Assembly (NCBI GenBank): GCA_002298145.1
Contig: DBMP01000001.1
Coordinates: 62,001-126,000, forward strand
Reading direction: 5' to 3'
Origin: Spartobacteria bacterium UBA695
GTDB taxonomy: Bacteria > Verrucomicrobiota > Verrucomicrobiia > Chthoniobacterales > Chthoniobacteraceae
DNA: 64,000 nt
Position numbers and translations under genes: made by a program. Every line of letters starts with the position of its first letter. The stretch's first letter is position 1. Below the pieces are notes generated by a model. That model searched no databases. It worked only from the letters and a program-made list of their open reading frames with translations, and was not told the DNA's origin. Positions 34,428 to 43,912 of the stretch are shown here, piece by piece.

Positions 34428-36887
34428 TTGACGCCTTACTCAGAAAAACGACTGCACGAGCTGGCCACTAAAGTAAAGGCCTTCGAAGCCACCGAGCCGG
34501 GCTCAACGCTCGCGAGCTACTTTGAGGAACACCTCGAGGCGCCCGGAGCCGTGCTGACGTGCGGAGGGGCGTTCGCCGCCGCGATTTCGCGCCAGGAATT
34601 CCTCGACGTCCTGGCCCAACCGCTCGGGCCGGGGATCTTCCTCCAACGCCCCCTCTCGGCCCTCGTCGAGCGCCCGGCGTACCGCCCGATGCTGATCCTC
34701 CCCGGCGACCTCTCCGCCGCCGACGCCCTTGCCCGCGCGATGGAACGCCCGGGAGCCCAGATGCACAGCCCGGTGCTGATCGAGGGAACCGGAGCCGTGG
34801 CCGACTTCCGCGCGCTCGTCGCCGCCACGCTGGAGGCCCATGACGCGACCCGCCGGGAACTCGATGCCGAAACCGCCCGGCGCACCGGTCTGGAAGAGGC
34901 GCTCGCCGACGCCCGGCGGGAAACCAGCGAGATCCGGCTTTCCAAGAGCGAATTCCTTTCCACCGTCAGCCACGAAATCCGCACCCCGATGAACGGCGTC
35001 GTGGGGATGACGGGGCTGCTGCTTGAGTCGGGCATGCCGCCCCGGGAACGCGAATACGCCCGCACGATCCAAAAAAGCGCCGCCCATTTGCTGGAAATCC
35101 TCAACGAATTCCTCGACTTCTCCAAAGCCGAAGCCCACGTCCTGACCCTCGACACCGTTGACTTTGACCTGCTCGGGGTCGTCGAGGACGTGACGGAGAA
35201 GTACGGCCCGCAGGCGGGCGAAAAGGGCATCGAGCTGGCGGAGTTCGTCGCCTCGACCGTGCCAACCCATCTCCGGGGCGACCCAGCGCGCCTCGGCCAG
35301 GTGCTCGATTACCTGGTGGGCAATGGGGTGAAGTTCACCACCCATGGCGAGGTAGTCGTGAGCGTTTCGCGCGAAACCGAGTCGGCGGACGACGTGCTGC
35401 TGCGCTTCGAAGTGCGCGATACCGGCATCGGCATTGCCCCGGAGGAGCGGGAGACCATTTTCGAGCCTTTCCGCCGGAACACCGACCCCTCCACCCGCAA
35501 GGTGGGCGGCGCGGGCCTCGGCCTGGCCATTTCCAAGGAAGTGGCGCAGCTCATGGGCGGCGAGATCGGCGTCCAGTGCCCGCCCGAAGGTGGCTCCCTC
35601 TTCTGGTTCACCGCCCGGTTCGAGAAACAGACGCGCATCCCGGAGAGCGCCACCGCGCCGCTCATGGACCTCTGCGGCGTGCGGGCGCTCATCGTGGATG
35701 ACAACCCGACCAACCGGCACATCCTCCACTGCCAGCTCTCCTCCTGGCGCATGGTGCCCACCTGCGTCTCCAACGCTCGCGAGGCGCTCTCGACCCTCAA
35801 GCGGGCCCTGGACACCAAGCCCTTCGACGTGGCGCTCCTCGACATGCAGATGCCCGAGACCAACGGCCTCGCGCTGGCCCGCGCCATTAAAGAGGACGCC
35901 GTCATGGCCTCCACCCGGCTCATCATTTTGACCTCCATGGGGCGCATCCCCCAACAGGATATCCGCAACGCGGGAGTCTCCGCCTGCCTGGTCAAACCTG
36001 TGAAGCAGTCGCTTCTCTACAACCAAATCGCCACCGTCGTCGCCCAGGAACATGAGCGCACCGGCAGCGATGCCGCTTCGCCCTCTCCCATGAAACCCGT
36101 GCGCATCCTTGTTGCCGAAGATAACGTGATCAACCAGATCGTCACCTTGGGCCAGCTTGAGAAGCTCGGCTACAAGGGGGACTTGGCCGTCAACGGCCAG
36201 GAGGTGCTCTCCGCGCTGAGAAAGTACGATTACCCGATCATCCTGATGGACTGCCAGATGCCGCTGATGGACGGCTACGAAGCCACGCGCCGCATCCGCG
36301 CCAACGAAGATCTGCCGCGCCAGCCGCGTATCATCGCCGTGACGGCCCATGCCATGGCGGGCGACAGCGCCAAGTGCCTCGCGGCGGGCATGGACGACTA
36401 CATCAGCAAGCCGGTAAAGCTCGAAGACCTCGCCTCCAAGCTCGCCCACTGGGAGAACGCCCCCTCCGCAGGCGGGCCCACCACGGAGCCGCAACCGGCA
36501 GCCCCCCTGGCTTCGTCAGCCCCCGGGGAACCCGAGCCGCTCGACCGCGAACGGCTCGATACGCTCAAAACCCTCGACCCGGACAACAGCCTGGAATTTT
36601 ACGGCAAGCTCCTGGAGACCTTCCTCAACAGCGCCGAGGCGGACTTCCGCGCCCTGCGCATGGCCATCGAGGAGCGGGCCTGGGAACGGGCGAAGAACAA
36701 GGCCCACTCGCTCAAGGGCTCCAGCCGCAACATGGGAGCCGACCGGATGGGCGAAATCTGTCAGGACATCGAAGCGCTCACCGCCCAGCCCGACCGGCTC
36801 GCCGAATTGCAAGCGGCCCTGGAACGGCTTGCCCGCGAGTTCAACCGCGTCTGCCAGCAAATCCACAAAGAACAAGCCACGCTCTAA
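34428..36887 (+). CDS. Hybrid histidine kinase with two receivers and Hpt
   Basis: An 819-residue soluble phosphorelay protein. Residues 20-135 resemble the CBS-like input domain found before some GGDEF proteins (GIFLQRPLSALVERP). Then HisKA with VSHEIRTPMNG (about 182), HATPase with VGNGVKFT and DTGIGI, a first receiver (ALIVDDNPTN, Asp in LLDMQMPE), a second receiver (ILVAEDNVIN, LMDCQMPLMDG) and an Hpt domain with KAHSLKGSSRNMGA near 765. All four relay stations look intact. TTG 34428 is the only upstream in-frame start seen and lacks a Shine-Dalgarno, so the N-terminus is uncertain. No cognate output gene is adjacent; the AraC gene follows 123 bp later. Confidence 0.9.
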   Translation: MTPYSEKRLHELATKVKAFEATEPGSTLASYFEEHLEAPGAVLTCGGAFAAAISRQEFLDVLAQPLGPGIFLQRPLSALVERPAYRPMLILPGDLSAADALARAMERPGAQMHSPVLIEGTGAVADFRALVAATLEAHDATRRELDAETARRTGLEEALADARRETSEIRLSKSEFLSTVSHEIRTPMNGVVGMTGLLLESGMPPREREYARTIQKSAAHLLEILNEFLDFSKAEAHVLTLDTVDFDLLGVVEDVTEKYGPQAGEKGIELAEFVASTVPTHLRGDPARLGQVLDYLVGNGVKFTTHGEVVVSVSRETESADDVLLRFEVRDTGIGIAPEERETIFEPFRRNTDPSTRKVGGAGLGLAISKEVAQLMGGEIGVQCPPEGGSLFWFTARFEKQTRIPESATAPLMDLCGVRALIVDDNPTNRHILHCQLSSWRMVPTCVSNAREALSTLKRALDTKPFDVALLDMQMPETNGLALARAIKEDAVMASTRLIILTSMGRIPQQDIRNAGVSACLVKPVKQSLLYNQIATVVAQEHERTGSDAASPSPMKPVRILVAEDNVINQIVTLGQLEKLGYKGDLAVNGQEVLSALRKYDYPIILMDCQMPLMDGYEATRRIRANEDLPRQPRIIAVTAHAMAGDSAKCLAAGMDDYISKPVKLEDLASKLAHWENAPSAGGPTTEPQPAAPLASSAPGEPEPLDRERLDTLKTLDPDNSLEFYGKLLETFLNSAEADFRALRMAIEERAWERAKNKAHSLKGSSRNMGADRMGEICQDIEALTAQPDRLAELQAALERLAREFNRVCQQIHKEQATL

Positions 36888-37010
36888 CCTCCCCCATTCC
36901 CCCAGCATTCCCCGCCCAGGGCCTTTCCGTATTTTGGGTATGACTCCATACGTCGAAATCACATTCGGAGCTTTCAAAGCATACGAATCTCGTGTTCCCT
37001 CCTTCTTATT

Positions 37011-37943
37011 ATGCAGCCGATGAACGAGTTGATTAGCAAACTCCACTTGGCGGCGGCCCGCATCGAGCCACCCAAGAGCCACCTTTCCGGGCTCTGCCAC
37101 CGCCAGGGGCTCTCGCCGGATAACGTGGTGCTCCATCACCGGTCCGGGCGGGAGGGGGAGCGGGAGACCGCGAACTTTCATCACCGCTTCGAGCTGGCCC
37201 TGGCGCTGGACAAAGGCGGCGCGGTGCGCATCGGCGAGGCGACCTTTCGGCTCGGCCCGGGCGAGTGTGCCCTGATCTTCCCCCATCAGTTTCACCACTA
37301 CCAGAACGTATCGGAGAGCCCCGCCGAGTGGCTCTGCATTACCTTCGACTTAAGCCATCCCCTGGCGGCCTCGGCGCTGCGGGACCGGCCCGTGGAGCTC
37401 GACGCCGAGGCGCTGCGCCTCGCGGAGTGCGTCATCGAGGGCTACCGCCGGGCGCTGCCGACCGATCCCCTGGGCGTCGCCTACCACCTCGCCCTCCTGC
37501 TGGCCCGGCTGATGGAGGCCGCATCGGTACCCAAGGAACGCCGCGCGGAGGCCGACTCCGCTGACGTGCGCGACGAGATCGTACGGAAAATCAACGCCTA
37601 CGTGCGCCAAAACCTCCGCAACGCCCCCTCGCTGGAGGAGCTGGCCGGGAAGCTTGGCTATTCAGCTAGCCGCCTGAGGACGGTATTCCGGGACAAGCTC
37701 GGGGTAACCCTCGGGCTCTACATCCGCGAATCGCGGCTGGCGGAAGCGGCCCGCCTGCTCCTGACCACCGAGCGCACCGTCTCCGAGGTGGCCCGGGAGA
37801 CCGGGTTCACCTCGCTTAACGCATTCTCGCGGGCGTTCGCAGCGTATTACAAAATCGCCCCCAAATCCTACGCCCTGCACTTTGCCCCGCCGAAGGCAAA
37901 GGTACGGAATAAACCGGAAAAAGCAGGGGCTAAGAGGGCTTAG
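37011..37943 (+). CDS. AraC-family transcriptional regulator
   Basis: A 310-residue regulator. The N-terminal half (about 25-110) is a cupin-like ligand-binding domain (FHHRFELALAL, FRLGPGECALIFPHQFHHY); the C-terminal half (about 195-292) has the two AraC helix-turn-helix motifs, LEELAGKLGYSASRLRTVFR and VSEVARETGFTSLNAFSRAF. It probably senses a sugar. The alpha-galactosidase at 38452 is a plausible target, with the bactofilin between them on the other strand. Confidence 0.9.
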   Translation: MQPMNELISKLHLAAARIEPPKSHLSGLCHRQGLSPDNVVLHHRSGREGERETANFHHRFELALALDKGGAVRIGEATFRLGPGECALIFPHQFHHYQNVSESPAEWLCITFDLSHPLAASALRDRPVELDAEALRLAECVIEGYRRALPTDPLGVAYHLALLLARLMEAASVPKERRAEADSADVRDEIVRKINAYVRQNLRNAPSLEELAGKLGYSASRLRTVFRDKLGVTLGLYIRESRLAEAARLLLTTERTVSEVARETGFTSLNAFSRAFAAYYKIAPKSYALHFAPPKAKVRNKPEKAGAKRA

Positions 37944-37953
37944 AGCGAGGCGC

Positions 37954-38310
37954 TTAGGCCGCCGGGCCGGTCTTTTGGAGCGGCTTGGGCGTCACCTCGG
38001 AGCGGCCGATGAAGGTGGCGCCGTCCTCGATGATGAGGCGGGCGGACTTCAGGTCGCCGGTGAGGGTCGAGCCGGTCTTAAGCTCGCAGCGGTCCTCGAC
38101 CGTCACGTTGGCCTGGACGCTTCCCTCCACGATGATCGACTTGGTCTTGATCTCGCCTTGGATGTGGGCGTTTTCGCCGATCGTCAGGTGGCCTGGCGAG
38201 TGGATTTCCCCCTGGACTTTGCCGTTGATGTACAGATCGGTGCGAAAGGTGATCGTCCCGGTGATTTCGACGTCGGAGGAAAGCGAATTGGTAGGGTTGG
38301 GCGTGGGCAT
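37954..38310 (-). CDS. Bactofilin
   Basis: A 118-residue bactofilin: repeated beta-helix rungs (LYINGKVQGEIHSPGHLTIG, HIQGEIKTKSIIVEG, LTGDLKSARLIIEDG) with the hallmark GxIxx spacing. These proteins polymerise into cytoskeletal filaments that position cell-envelope machinery. Proline-flanked tails at both ends fit the family. ATG 38310 is the natural start; the longer reading adds 14 unrelated residues. It is convergent with the AraC gene (10 bp apart) and divergent from the alpha-galactosidase. Confidence 0.93.
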   Translation of the reverse strand: MPTPNPTNSLSSDVEITGTITFRTDLYINGKVQGEIHSPGHLTIGENAHIQGEIKTKSIIVEGSVQANVTVEDRCELKTGSTLTGDLKSARLIIEDGATFIGRSEVTPKPLQKTGPAA

Positions 38311-38451
38311 AAAATGGTGATGGGAGCATCCACGCGAATCCAATTCTGTCAAACACGGCTTTCAAATTCGGGCGCTCAAACAGTTCTGCCCTCCCGCAAT
38401 GGCTTGCCTCGCATCGCGCCTTTCGCGTATCAAAGCACCCTCTCAAACGCC

Positions 38452-40638
38452 ATGATTACCTTTAAGGACTCTACTTTCCATCTGAGATCCCAGGCCACCA
38501 GCTATGTGCTGGCCATCGCCGCCTCCGGTGAGCTCGTCCACGCCTACTGGGGCGCAGCCCTCCGGGAACCGGAGGTGCTCCACCGCTTTAACCCGCACGA
38601 TATCGCCTTTGCCCCGAGGCTTTTGCAGGACCGGGACGACCTGATCTTTTCGCTGGATACCACGCCCCGGGAATACCCCGACTACGGCCGGGGCGACTTC
38701 CGCTCGCCCGCCATCCAGGTGCAGACGGCCGACGGCTCGACCATCAGCGCGCTGCGCTACGTCAGCCACTCGATCCGCCCCGGTAAACCGGCACTGGAGG
38801 GGCTCCCTGCGACCTATGTGGAGGCCGACACCGAGGCCGATACGCTCGAAATCCTCCTGCGCGATGCCCTCACCGGCTTGGAGGTGGCCTTGAGCTACAC
38901 CGTTTTCAATGAACTCGACGCCATCGCTCGCAGCGCGCGGTTCACCAACAAGGGCAGCCAGCCCGTCCGGCTCCTGCGAGCGCTGAGCGCCAGCGTCGAT
39001 CTGCCCGAAGCCGGGTTCGAGCTGCTCCAGCTCAGCGGCGCATGGGCCCGGGAGCGCCACGTCGCCCGCACGCCGCTGCGGTCGGGCATGCAGTCGCTGG
39101 AAAGCCGCCGGGGGGCGAGCAGTCACCAGCAGAACCCGTTCATCGCCCTCCTCGACCCCTCCGCCACGGAGGACACGGGCCGGGTCTACGGCATGAACCT
39201 CGTCTACAGCGGCAACTTTCTGGCCCAGGCCGAGGTCGATCAGCTCGCCACCACGCGCATTTCCATCGGCATCAACCCGTTCGATTTCTCCTGGCTGCTG
39301 GAGCCGGGCGAGAGCTTCCAGACGCCGGAAGCCGTGCTGGTGTTCTCCTCCGAGGGCTTGAACGGCCTCTCGCAGCGCTACCACCGGCTCTACCGGACCC
39401 GCCTTTGCCGGGGCCTGTGGCGCGACAAGGTGCGCCCCATCCTGATCAACAACTGGGAGGCCACCTACTTCGACTTCAACGCGGAGAAAATCGAGGCCAT
39501 TGCCTCCACAGCGGGCGAGCTCGGCATCGAGCTTTTCGTTCTGGACGACGGCTGGTTCGGCCACCGCAACGACGACTGCACTTCCCTGGGCGACTGGACG
39601 ACCGACCTCAAAAAACTCCCCGCGGGCCTGCCCGACCTGGTGGGGCGCATCAACGCCCGGGGGCTGCGCTTCGGCCTCTGGTTCGAGCCGGAGATGATCT
39701 CGCCCGATAGCGATCTCTACCGCGCCCACCCCGACTGGTGCCTGCACGTGGCCGGGCGCGACCGCACGGAGGGCCGCCAGCAGCTCGTGCTCGATTTCTC
39801 CCGACCGGAGGTTTGCGACGCGATCATTGAAAAAATCTCAGCCGTCCTGGCCTCGGCCCCGATCACCTACGTGAAGTGGGACATGAACCGGCACATGTCG
39901 GAGATCGGCTCAGCCTCGCTGCCGCCCGAGCGCCAGCGCGAAACGGCCCACCGCTACATGCTGGGCCTCTACCGGGTGATGAGCGAGATCACGGGGCGCT
40001 TCCCAGAGGTGCTCTTCGAATCATGCTCCGGCGGCGGCGGGCGCTTCGACCCGGGCATCCTCTTCTACATGCCGCAAACCTGGACCAGCGACGACTCGGA
40101 CGCCGTCGAGCGGCTCAAAATTCAGTACGGCACCAGCATCGTCTACCCGGTCAGCGCCCAGGGAGCCCACGTCTCGGCCTGCCCGAACCACCAGGTGGGG
40201 CGCGTTACCTCGCTCGCCATGCGCGGCCACGTGGCGATGTCGGGGAACTTCGGCTACGAGCTGGACCTTAACCAGCTCACGCCCGAGGAGCGCGAGACGG
40301 TCCGGGCGCAAGTGGCCCTCTACAAGGACCTGCGCGGCGTGATCCAGACCGGGACGTTCTACCGCCTGCGCAGCCCGTTCGAGGGAGGCGACGCGGCCTG
40401 GATGAGCGTGAGCGAAGACGGTTCGCGCGCGGTGGTCTTCTACTTCCAAGTGCTCGCGCAGCCCAACCCCGGCACGGCGCTCCTGCGGCTGCGGGGCCTC
40501 GATGCCGACCGCCGCTACCGCGTGGCGGAACTGGGCCGGAGCCTCGGCGGCGACGTGCTCATGAATGCGGGCCTGCGGGTGGACTTCCCCCACCCAGGCG
40601 ATTTCCAGAGCCTCATCTGGCAGCTGGAACGCGAATAG
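38452..40638 (+). CDS. Alpha-galactosidase, GH36
   Basis: A 728-residue cytosolic GH36 enzyme with an N-terminal beta-sandwich, a catalytic barrel and a C-terminal beta domain. The nucleophile Asp is D477 in YVKWDMNRH; the acid/base Asp is in TWTSDDSDAV (D547 or D548), after the SCSGGGGRFD loop. It hydrolyses terminal alpha-1,6-galactosides such as melibiose and raffinose after uptake. No signal peptide is present. The open frame extends upstream to 37882 but ATG 38452 starts the domain. A bidirectional terminator follows. The AraC protein 500 bp upstream may regulate it. Confidence 0.95.
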   Translation: MITFKDSTFHLRSQATSYVLAIAASGELVHAYWGAALREPEVLHRFNPHDIAFAPRLLQDRDDLIFSLDTTPREYPDYGRGDFRSPAIQVQTADGSTISALRYVSHSIRPGKPALEGLPATYVEADTEADTLEILLRDALTGLEVALSYTVFNELDAIARSARFTNKGSQPVRLLRALSASVDLPEAGFELLQLSGAWARERHVARTPLRSGMQSLESRRGASSHQQNPFIALLDPSATEDTGRVYGMNLVYSGNFLAQAEVDQLATTRISIGINPFDFSWLLEPGESFQTPEAVLVFSSEGLNGLSQRYHRLYRTRLCRGLWRDKVRPILINNWEATYFDFNAEKIEAIASTAGELGIELFVLDDGWFGHRNDDCTSLGDWTTDLKKLPAGLPDLVGRINARGLRFGLWFEPEMISPDSDLYRAHPDWCLHVAGRDRTEGRQQLVLDFSRPEVCDAIIEKISAVLASAPITYVKWDMNRHMSEIGSASLPPERQRETAHRYMLGLYRVMSEITGRFPEVLFESCSGGGGRFDPGILFYMPQTWTSDDSDAVERLKIQYGTSIVYPVSAQGAHVSACPNHQVGRVTSLAMRGHVAMSGNFGYELDLNQLTPEERETVRAQVALYKDLRGVIQTGTFYRLRSPFEGGDAAWMSVSEDGSRAVVFYFQVLAQPNPGTALLRLRGLDADRRYRVAELGRSLGGDVLMNAGLRVDFPHPGDFQSLIWQLERE

Positions 40639-40651
40639 CCAAAACCAAAAT

Positions 40652-40689
40652 AAAAAAAGGCGCGTCCACTCTCGGACGCGCCTTTTTTC
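40652..40689. terminator. Bidirectional intrinsic terminator between alpha-galactosidase and glmM
   Basis: A-run, 9-bp GC-rich stem (GGCGCGTCC with GGACGCGCC), 6-base loop and T-run, so it can end transcripts from both convergent genes. Confidence 0.93.
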
Positions 40690-40711
40690 TAAAACCAATC
40701 TTTCCCAGCGG

Positions 40712-42100
40712 TTACGCGCCGATCTCCCGCACAATCGCCTCGGCAATCAAGTCCGCCCGGGCATTGATCTTCCCGGCATCGCGGCCTTCGATGAGGAGGC
40801 GGATCTTCGGCTCGGTGCCGGAGTAGCGCAGCAGGACGCGGCCCGCGCCGTCCAGCTCGGCCTCGGTATCCTTGACCATTTTGAGGACATCCGGGAGCTG
40901 CTCCAGGGGTCGCTTCTGGCGCACCTTGAGGTTGCGCTGGGCCTGCGGATATTTGGAAAGGCAGCGCTTGAGCTCGCTGAGCGGCTTGCCGGTCTCGACC
41001 ATGATGCGCAGGACTTGCAGCGCGCTCACGATGCCGTCGCCGGTGCTGGCGAAGTCGCGGAAAATCATATGCCCGCTCTGCTCGCCGCCGAGGTTGTAGT
41101 TGCCGCGCATCATCTCCTCGATAACGTAGCGGTCGCCCACCTGCGCGCGCAGCACCCGCCCGCCCGCCTGGGCGAGGGTTTCGTCGAGGCCGAAGTTGCT
41201 CATGATAGTGGCAACAAGCGTGTTCTCGACCAGCTCGCCTTTTTTGATCATGTCGAGCGCGGCGATGGCCATGATCTCGTCGCCGTCGACGACCTCGCCT
41301 TTTTCGTCGCACAGCATCAAGCGGTCGGCGTCGCCGTCGTGGCTGATGCCCACGTGCGCGCCGACGTTCTTGACGGTCCGGGCGATTTCCTCCGGATGCG
41401 TGCTGCCGCAGTTGGCGTTGATGTTGCGGCCATTGGGGGCGTTATGAATGACGTGCACCAGGGCCCCCAGCTCGCGCAGGATGCACGGCGAGGATTTGTA
41501 GGAAGCGCCGTTGGCACAGTCGAGCGCGACGTGGAGCCCCTCCAGCGTGAGGCCGCGAGGGAAGCTCGACTTGGCAAACTCGATGTAGCGGCCCAGCGCG
41601 TCGTCGATGCGCGTGGCGCGGCCGATGTGGTCGGCGATGGGCCGGATGGCCTCGATCTCGCCCGAGAAGACAAGGTTCTCGATGCGCGCCTCGATGGCGT
41701 CGTCGAGCTTGTAGCCGTCGTGCCGGAAGAACTTGATGCCGTTGTCCTCGTAGGGATTGTGCGAGGCGGAAAGGACGATGCCCGCGTCGGCCCGCAGTGA
41801 GCGGGTGATGTAGGCGACGCCCGGGGTGGGCAGCGGCCCGATCAAGAGCACATCGACGCCGAGCGAGGTGATGCCCGCCACGAGCGCCGTCTCCAACATG
41901 TAGCCGGAGATGCGGGTATCCTTGCCAATGACGATCTTCGGGCGGCCCCCGAAGCCGTGAGGACGGCCATTGGGCTGGGCAAAAACGTGGGCTGCGGCGC
42001 GCCCAAGCTTGAGGGCGGTCTCGGCGGTTACGGGCTCGACGTTGGCCACACCACGCACGCCGTCGGTTCCGAAAATTTTGCGGGACTTAGGAGAGGACAT
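40712..42100 (-). CDS. glmM: Phosphoglucosamine mutase
   Basis: A 462-residue alpha-D-phosphohexomutase of the GlmM type. IFGTDGVRGVAN at residue 9, active-site Ser in SASHNPYEDNG near 103, metal-binding DGDADR near 246 and RYSGTEPKIR near 430 are all present. It converts GlcN-6-P to GlcN-1-P for UDP-GlcNAc and peptidoglycan. It is the third gene of folP-cdaA-glmM, 20 bp after cdaA, an arrangement close to the cdaA-glmM linkage of Firmicutes, where CdaA and GlmM interact. Confidence 0.96.
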   Translation of the reverse strand: MSSPKSRKIFGTDGVRGVANVEPVTAETALKLGRAAAHVFAQPNGRPHGFGGRPKIVIGKDTRISGYMLETALVAGITSLGVDVLLIGPLPTPGVAYITRSLRADAGIVLSASHNPYEDNGIKFFRHDGYKLDDAIEARIENLVFSGEIEAIRPIADHIGRATRIDDALGRYIEFAKSSFPRGLTLEGLHVALDCANGASYKSSPCILRELGALVHVIHNAPNGRNINANCGSTHPEEIARTVKNVGAHVGISHDGDADRLMLCDEKGEVVDGDEIMAIAALDMIKKGELVENTLVATIMSNFGLDETLAQAGGRVLRAQVGDRYVIEEMMRGNYNLGGEQSGHMIFRDFASTGDGIVSALQVLRIMVETGKPLSELKRCLSKYPQAQRNLKVRQKRPLEQLPDVLKMVKDTEAELDGAGRVLLRYSGTEPKIRLLIEGRDAGKINARADLIAEAIVREIGA

Positions 42101-42120
42101 GGGGGGTGGAAAGCGGGGTT

Positions 42121-43008
42121 CTAGGGTTCATCGGGGTTGTATCGATCGTCTTTTTGATGAGGAACCAGAGGATGCTCGCGGCCAGAAGCGCCAGCAGCTT
42201 CGCCTCCCAGTTCTCCAGAATCAGATTCTTCATATTTCTCCAGAAGCAGTAATTGGCTTAAGCGCTTTTTGAATTCGTCGGGATCGAAATCGCGCTCGAT
42301 GCGGCCCCGGTGGCAGATGGAGACGTTGCCGGTCTCTTCGCTGACGACGATGGCAATGGCGTCGCTCTCCTCGGTGATGCCAAGGCCCGCGCGGTGACGC
42401 AGGCCCAGGTTGCGGTCGAGATCGTGCCGCTGGCTGACCGGGAAGATGCACGCGGCGGCTAAAATGCGGTCGTTGCGCAGAATGAGCCCGCCATCGTGCA
42501 GCGGGGTCTTCGGATGGAAGATAGTAACGATCAGCTCCGTGGAGAGCTCGCTATCGACGGTCACGCCGCTCTCGGCAAAGGCATGGACATTCGACTCGCG
42601 CTCCAGGGCGATGAGCGCGCCGAGCTGGCGGTTGGAAAGTTCGAAGGCGGCCTCGGCCAGAACCTCGATGGTCTCGCGCTTCTGCGTGACGGTGGAGAAA
42701 ATATGCTGGCTGCCCAGGGCCGCGAGCGCCCGCCGCAGCTCCGGCTGGAAGATGACCACGAGCGCCACGACCATGAAGGCCGTGAACGAGCGAATTAAGA
42801 AGTAAATGACCTGGAGCTTGAGGAGCTGCGAGACGAGCGTGAAGGTCAAGAGCAGCACGAGCAGGCCCGTGAGCACCTTCGCGCCGCGCGTGCCGCGAAA
42901 GTAAAGGTAGCTGTAGTAGATGGCCACCCAGAGGATGCCGATCTCGACGCCGGAGCGCCAGTTCTCATCCACGAACTCGAAGAGCGAAAATGCGAGCGTC
43001 GGTATCAT
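42121..43008 (-). CDS. cdaA: Diadenylate cyclase CdaA
   Basis: A 295-residue membrane c-di-AMP synthase. Three N-terminal spans (about 22-40, 46-64, 70-90) precede a DisA_N cyclase domain with LHDGGLIL (normally DGA, here DGG) near 173 and LRHRAGLG near 206, the two catalytic motifs, plus SEETG near 226. It condenses two ATP to c-di-AMP, a regulator of osmolyte transport and cell wall. The folP stop overlaps its start by 4 bp. The cdaR partner common in Firmicutes is absent. The C-terminal 50 residues are family-variable. Confidence 0.95.
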   Translation of the reverse strand: MIPTLAFSLFEFVDENWRSGVEIGILWVAIYYSYLYFRGTRGAKVLTGLLVLLLTFTLVSQLLKLQVIYFLIRSFTAFMVVALVVIFQPELRRALAALGSQHIFSTVTQKRETIEVLAEAAFELSNRQLGALIALERESNVHAFAESGVTVDSELSTELIVTIFHPKTPLHDGGLILRNDRILAAACIFPVSQRHDLDRNLGLRHRAGLGITEESDAIAIVVSEETGNVSICHRGRIERDFDPDEFKKRLSQLLLLEKYEESDSGELGGEAAGASGREHPLVPHQKDDRYNPDEP

Positions 43009-43850
43009 TGCGCCAGGATCGCCTCCGTCATCCGGAGGGCCTCCACGTTGGCCCGCACGTCGTGGACGCGGAACACAGTGGCCCCCAGCTCACGGCCAAG
43101 GCTCGTGAGGGCGACGGTGGGCCAAAATCGTTGTTCGAGTGCCATATCGTGGTTCAGTTTTCCCAAAAAGTTCTTGCGCGAGACCGCCCAGACCATCGGG
43201 CGATCGGGCATTTCCGGCGGGCACAACGCGCCGACATGGGCCAAAAGCGCCAGGTTGTGCTCCACCAATTTGCCGAATCCGGGACCGGGGTCGAAGGCAA
43301 TCCGCAAAGGATCGAGCCCCGAGCCTAAGGCGAGCGCGGCGCTTTGTCTAAAAAAATCCCGGACTTCGGCCACAACGTCGCCATATTCAGGGGCCTGCTG
43401 CATGGTGCGCGGGGTTCCCCTCATGTGCATCAGGACGACGCCCGCGCCCGATGCGACCACGGTGTGGGCCATCTCCGGGTCGCCCCGCAGCGCGGTGATA
43501 TCGTTGATGATCCCGGCTCCGGCCTCCAGTGCGGCGCGCGCCACGGCGGCTTTGCTGGTATCAATCGAGATCTCGGCCTTGAGCTTCCCGGCCAGCGCCT
43601 CGACGACCGGGATGACGCGGCGCAGTTCTTCTTCCAGCGGCACGGGGTGCGAGCCGGGCCGGGTCGATTCACCGCCGATGTCGATGATCTCGGCCCCGGC
43701 GGCCTCCATTTCAAAAGCGTGGGCGACGGCGGCCTCGTGGCTGAAAAATTTGCCGCCATCGGAAAATGAATCGAGCGTGAGATTCAAAATCCCCATCACC
43801 ACCCCGCGCGAGGAAAGGTCGAAAAGGCGATGTTTGGTTTGCCAGAGCAT
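43005..43850 (-). CDS. folP: Dihydropteroate synthase
   Basis: A 281-residue DHPS. GILNLTLDSFSDGGKF near 20 and DIGGESTRPGSHPV near 55 are the two signature motifs; FDPGPGFGK near 190 and a final RVHDVRANVEAL are also conserved. It joins pterin pyrophosphate to p-aminobenzoate in folate synthesis, in the cytosol. ATG 43850 is preferred over the longer reading. It is the first gene of folP-cdaA-glmM, with a 4-bp overlap to cdaA. Confidence 0.96.
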   Translation of the reverse strand: MLWQTKHRLFDLSSRGVVMGILNLTLDSFSDGGKFFSHEAAVAHAFEMEAAGAEIIDIGGESTRPGSHPVPLEEELRRVIPVVEALAGKLKAEISIDTSKAAVARAALEAGAGIINDITALRGDPEMAHTVVASGAGVVLMHMRGTPRTMQQAPEYGDVVAEVRDFFRQSAALALGSGLDPLRIAFDPGPGFGKLVEHNLALLAHVGALCPPEMPDRPMVWAVSRKNFLGKLNHDMALEQRFWPTVALTSLGRELGATVFRVHDVRANVEALRMTEAILAQ

Positions 43851-43912
43851 GGGGATTGATTTCACCAAAGGGGACACAGGGAACACGGGGGGAGGAGGAG
43901 AAAAAAGGTGAG

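Noticed and set aside
34503..36494. Open frame of about 663 codons antisense to the second hybrid kinase
   Set aside because: The kinase has all expected motifs in its frame; the antisense product is rich in His, Gly, Arg and Glu without domains.
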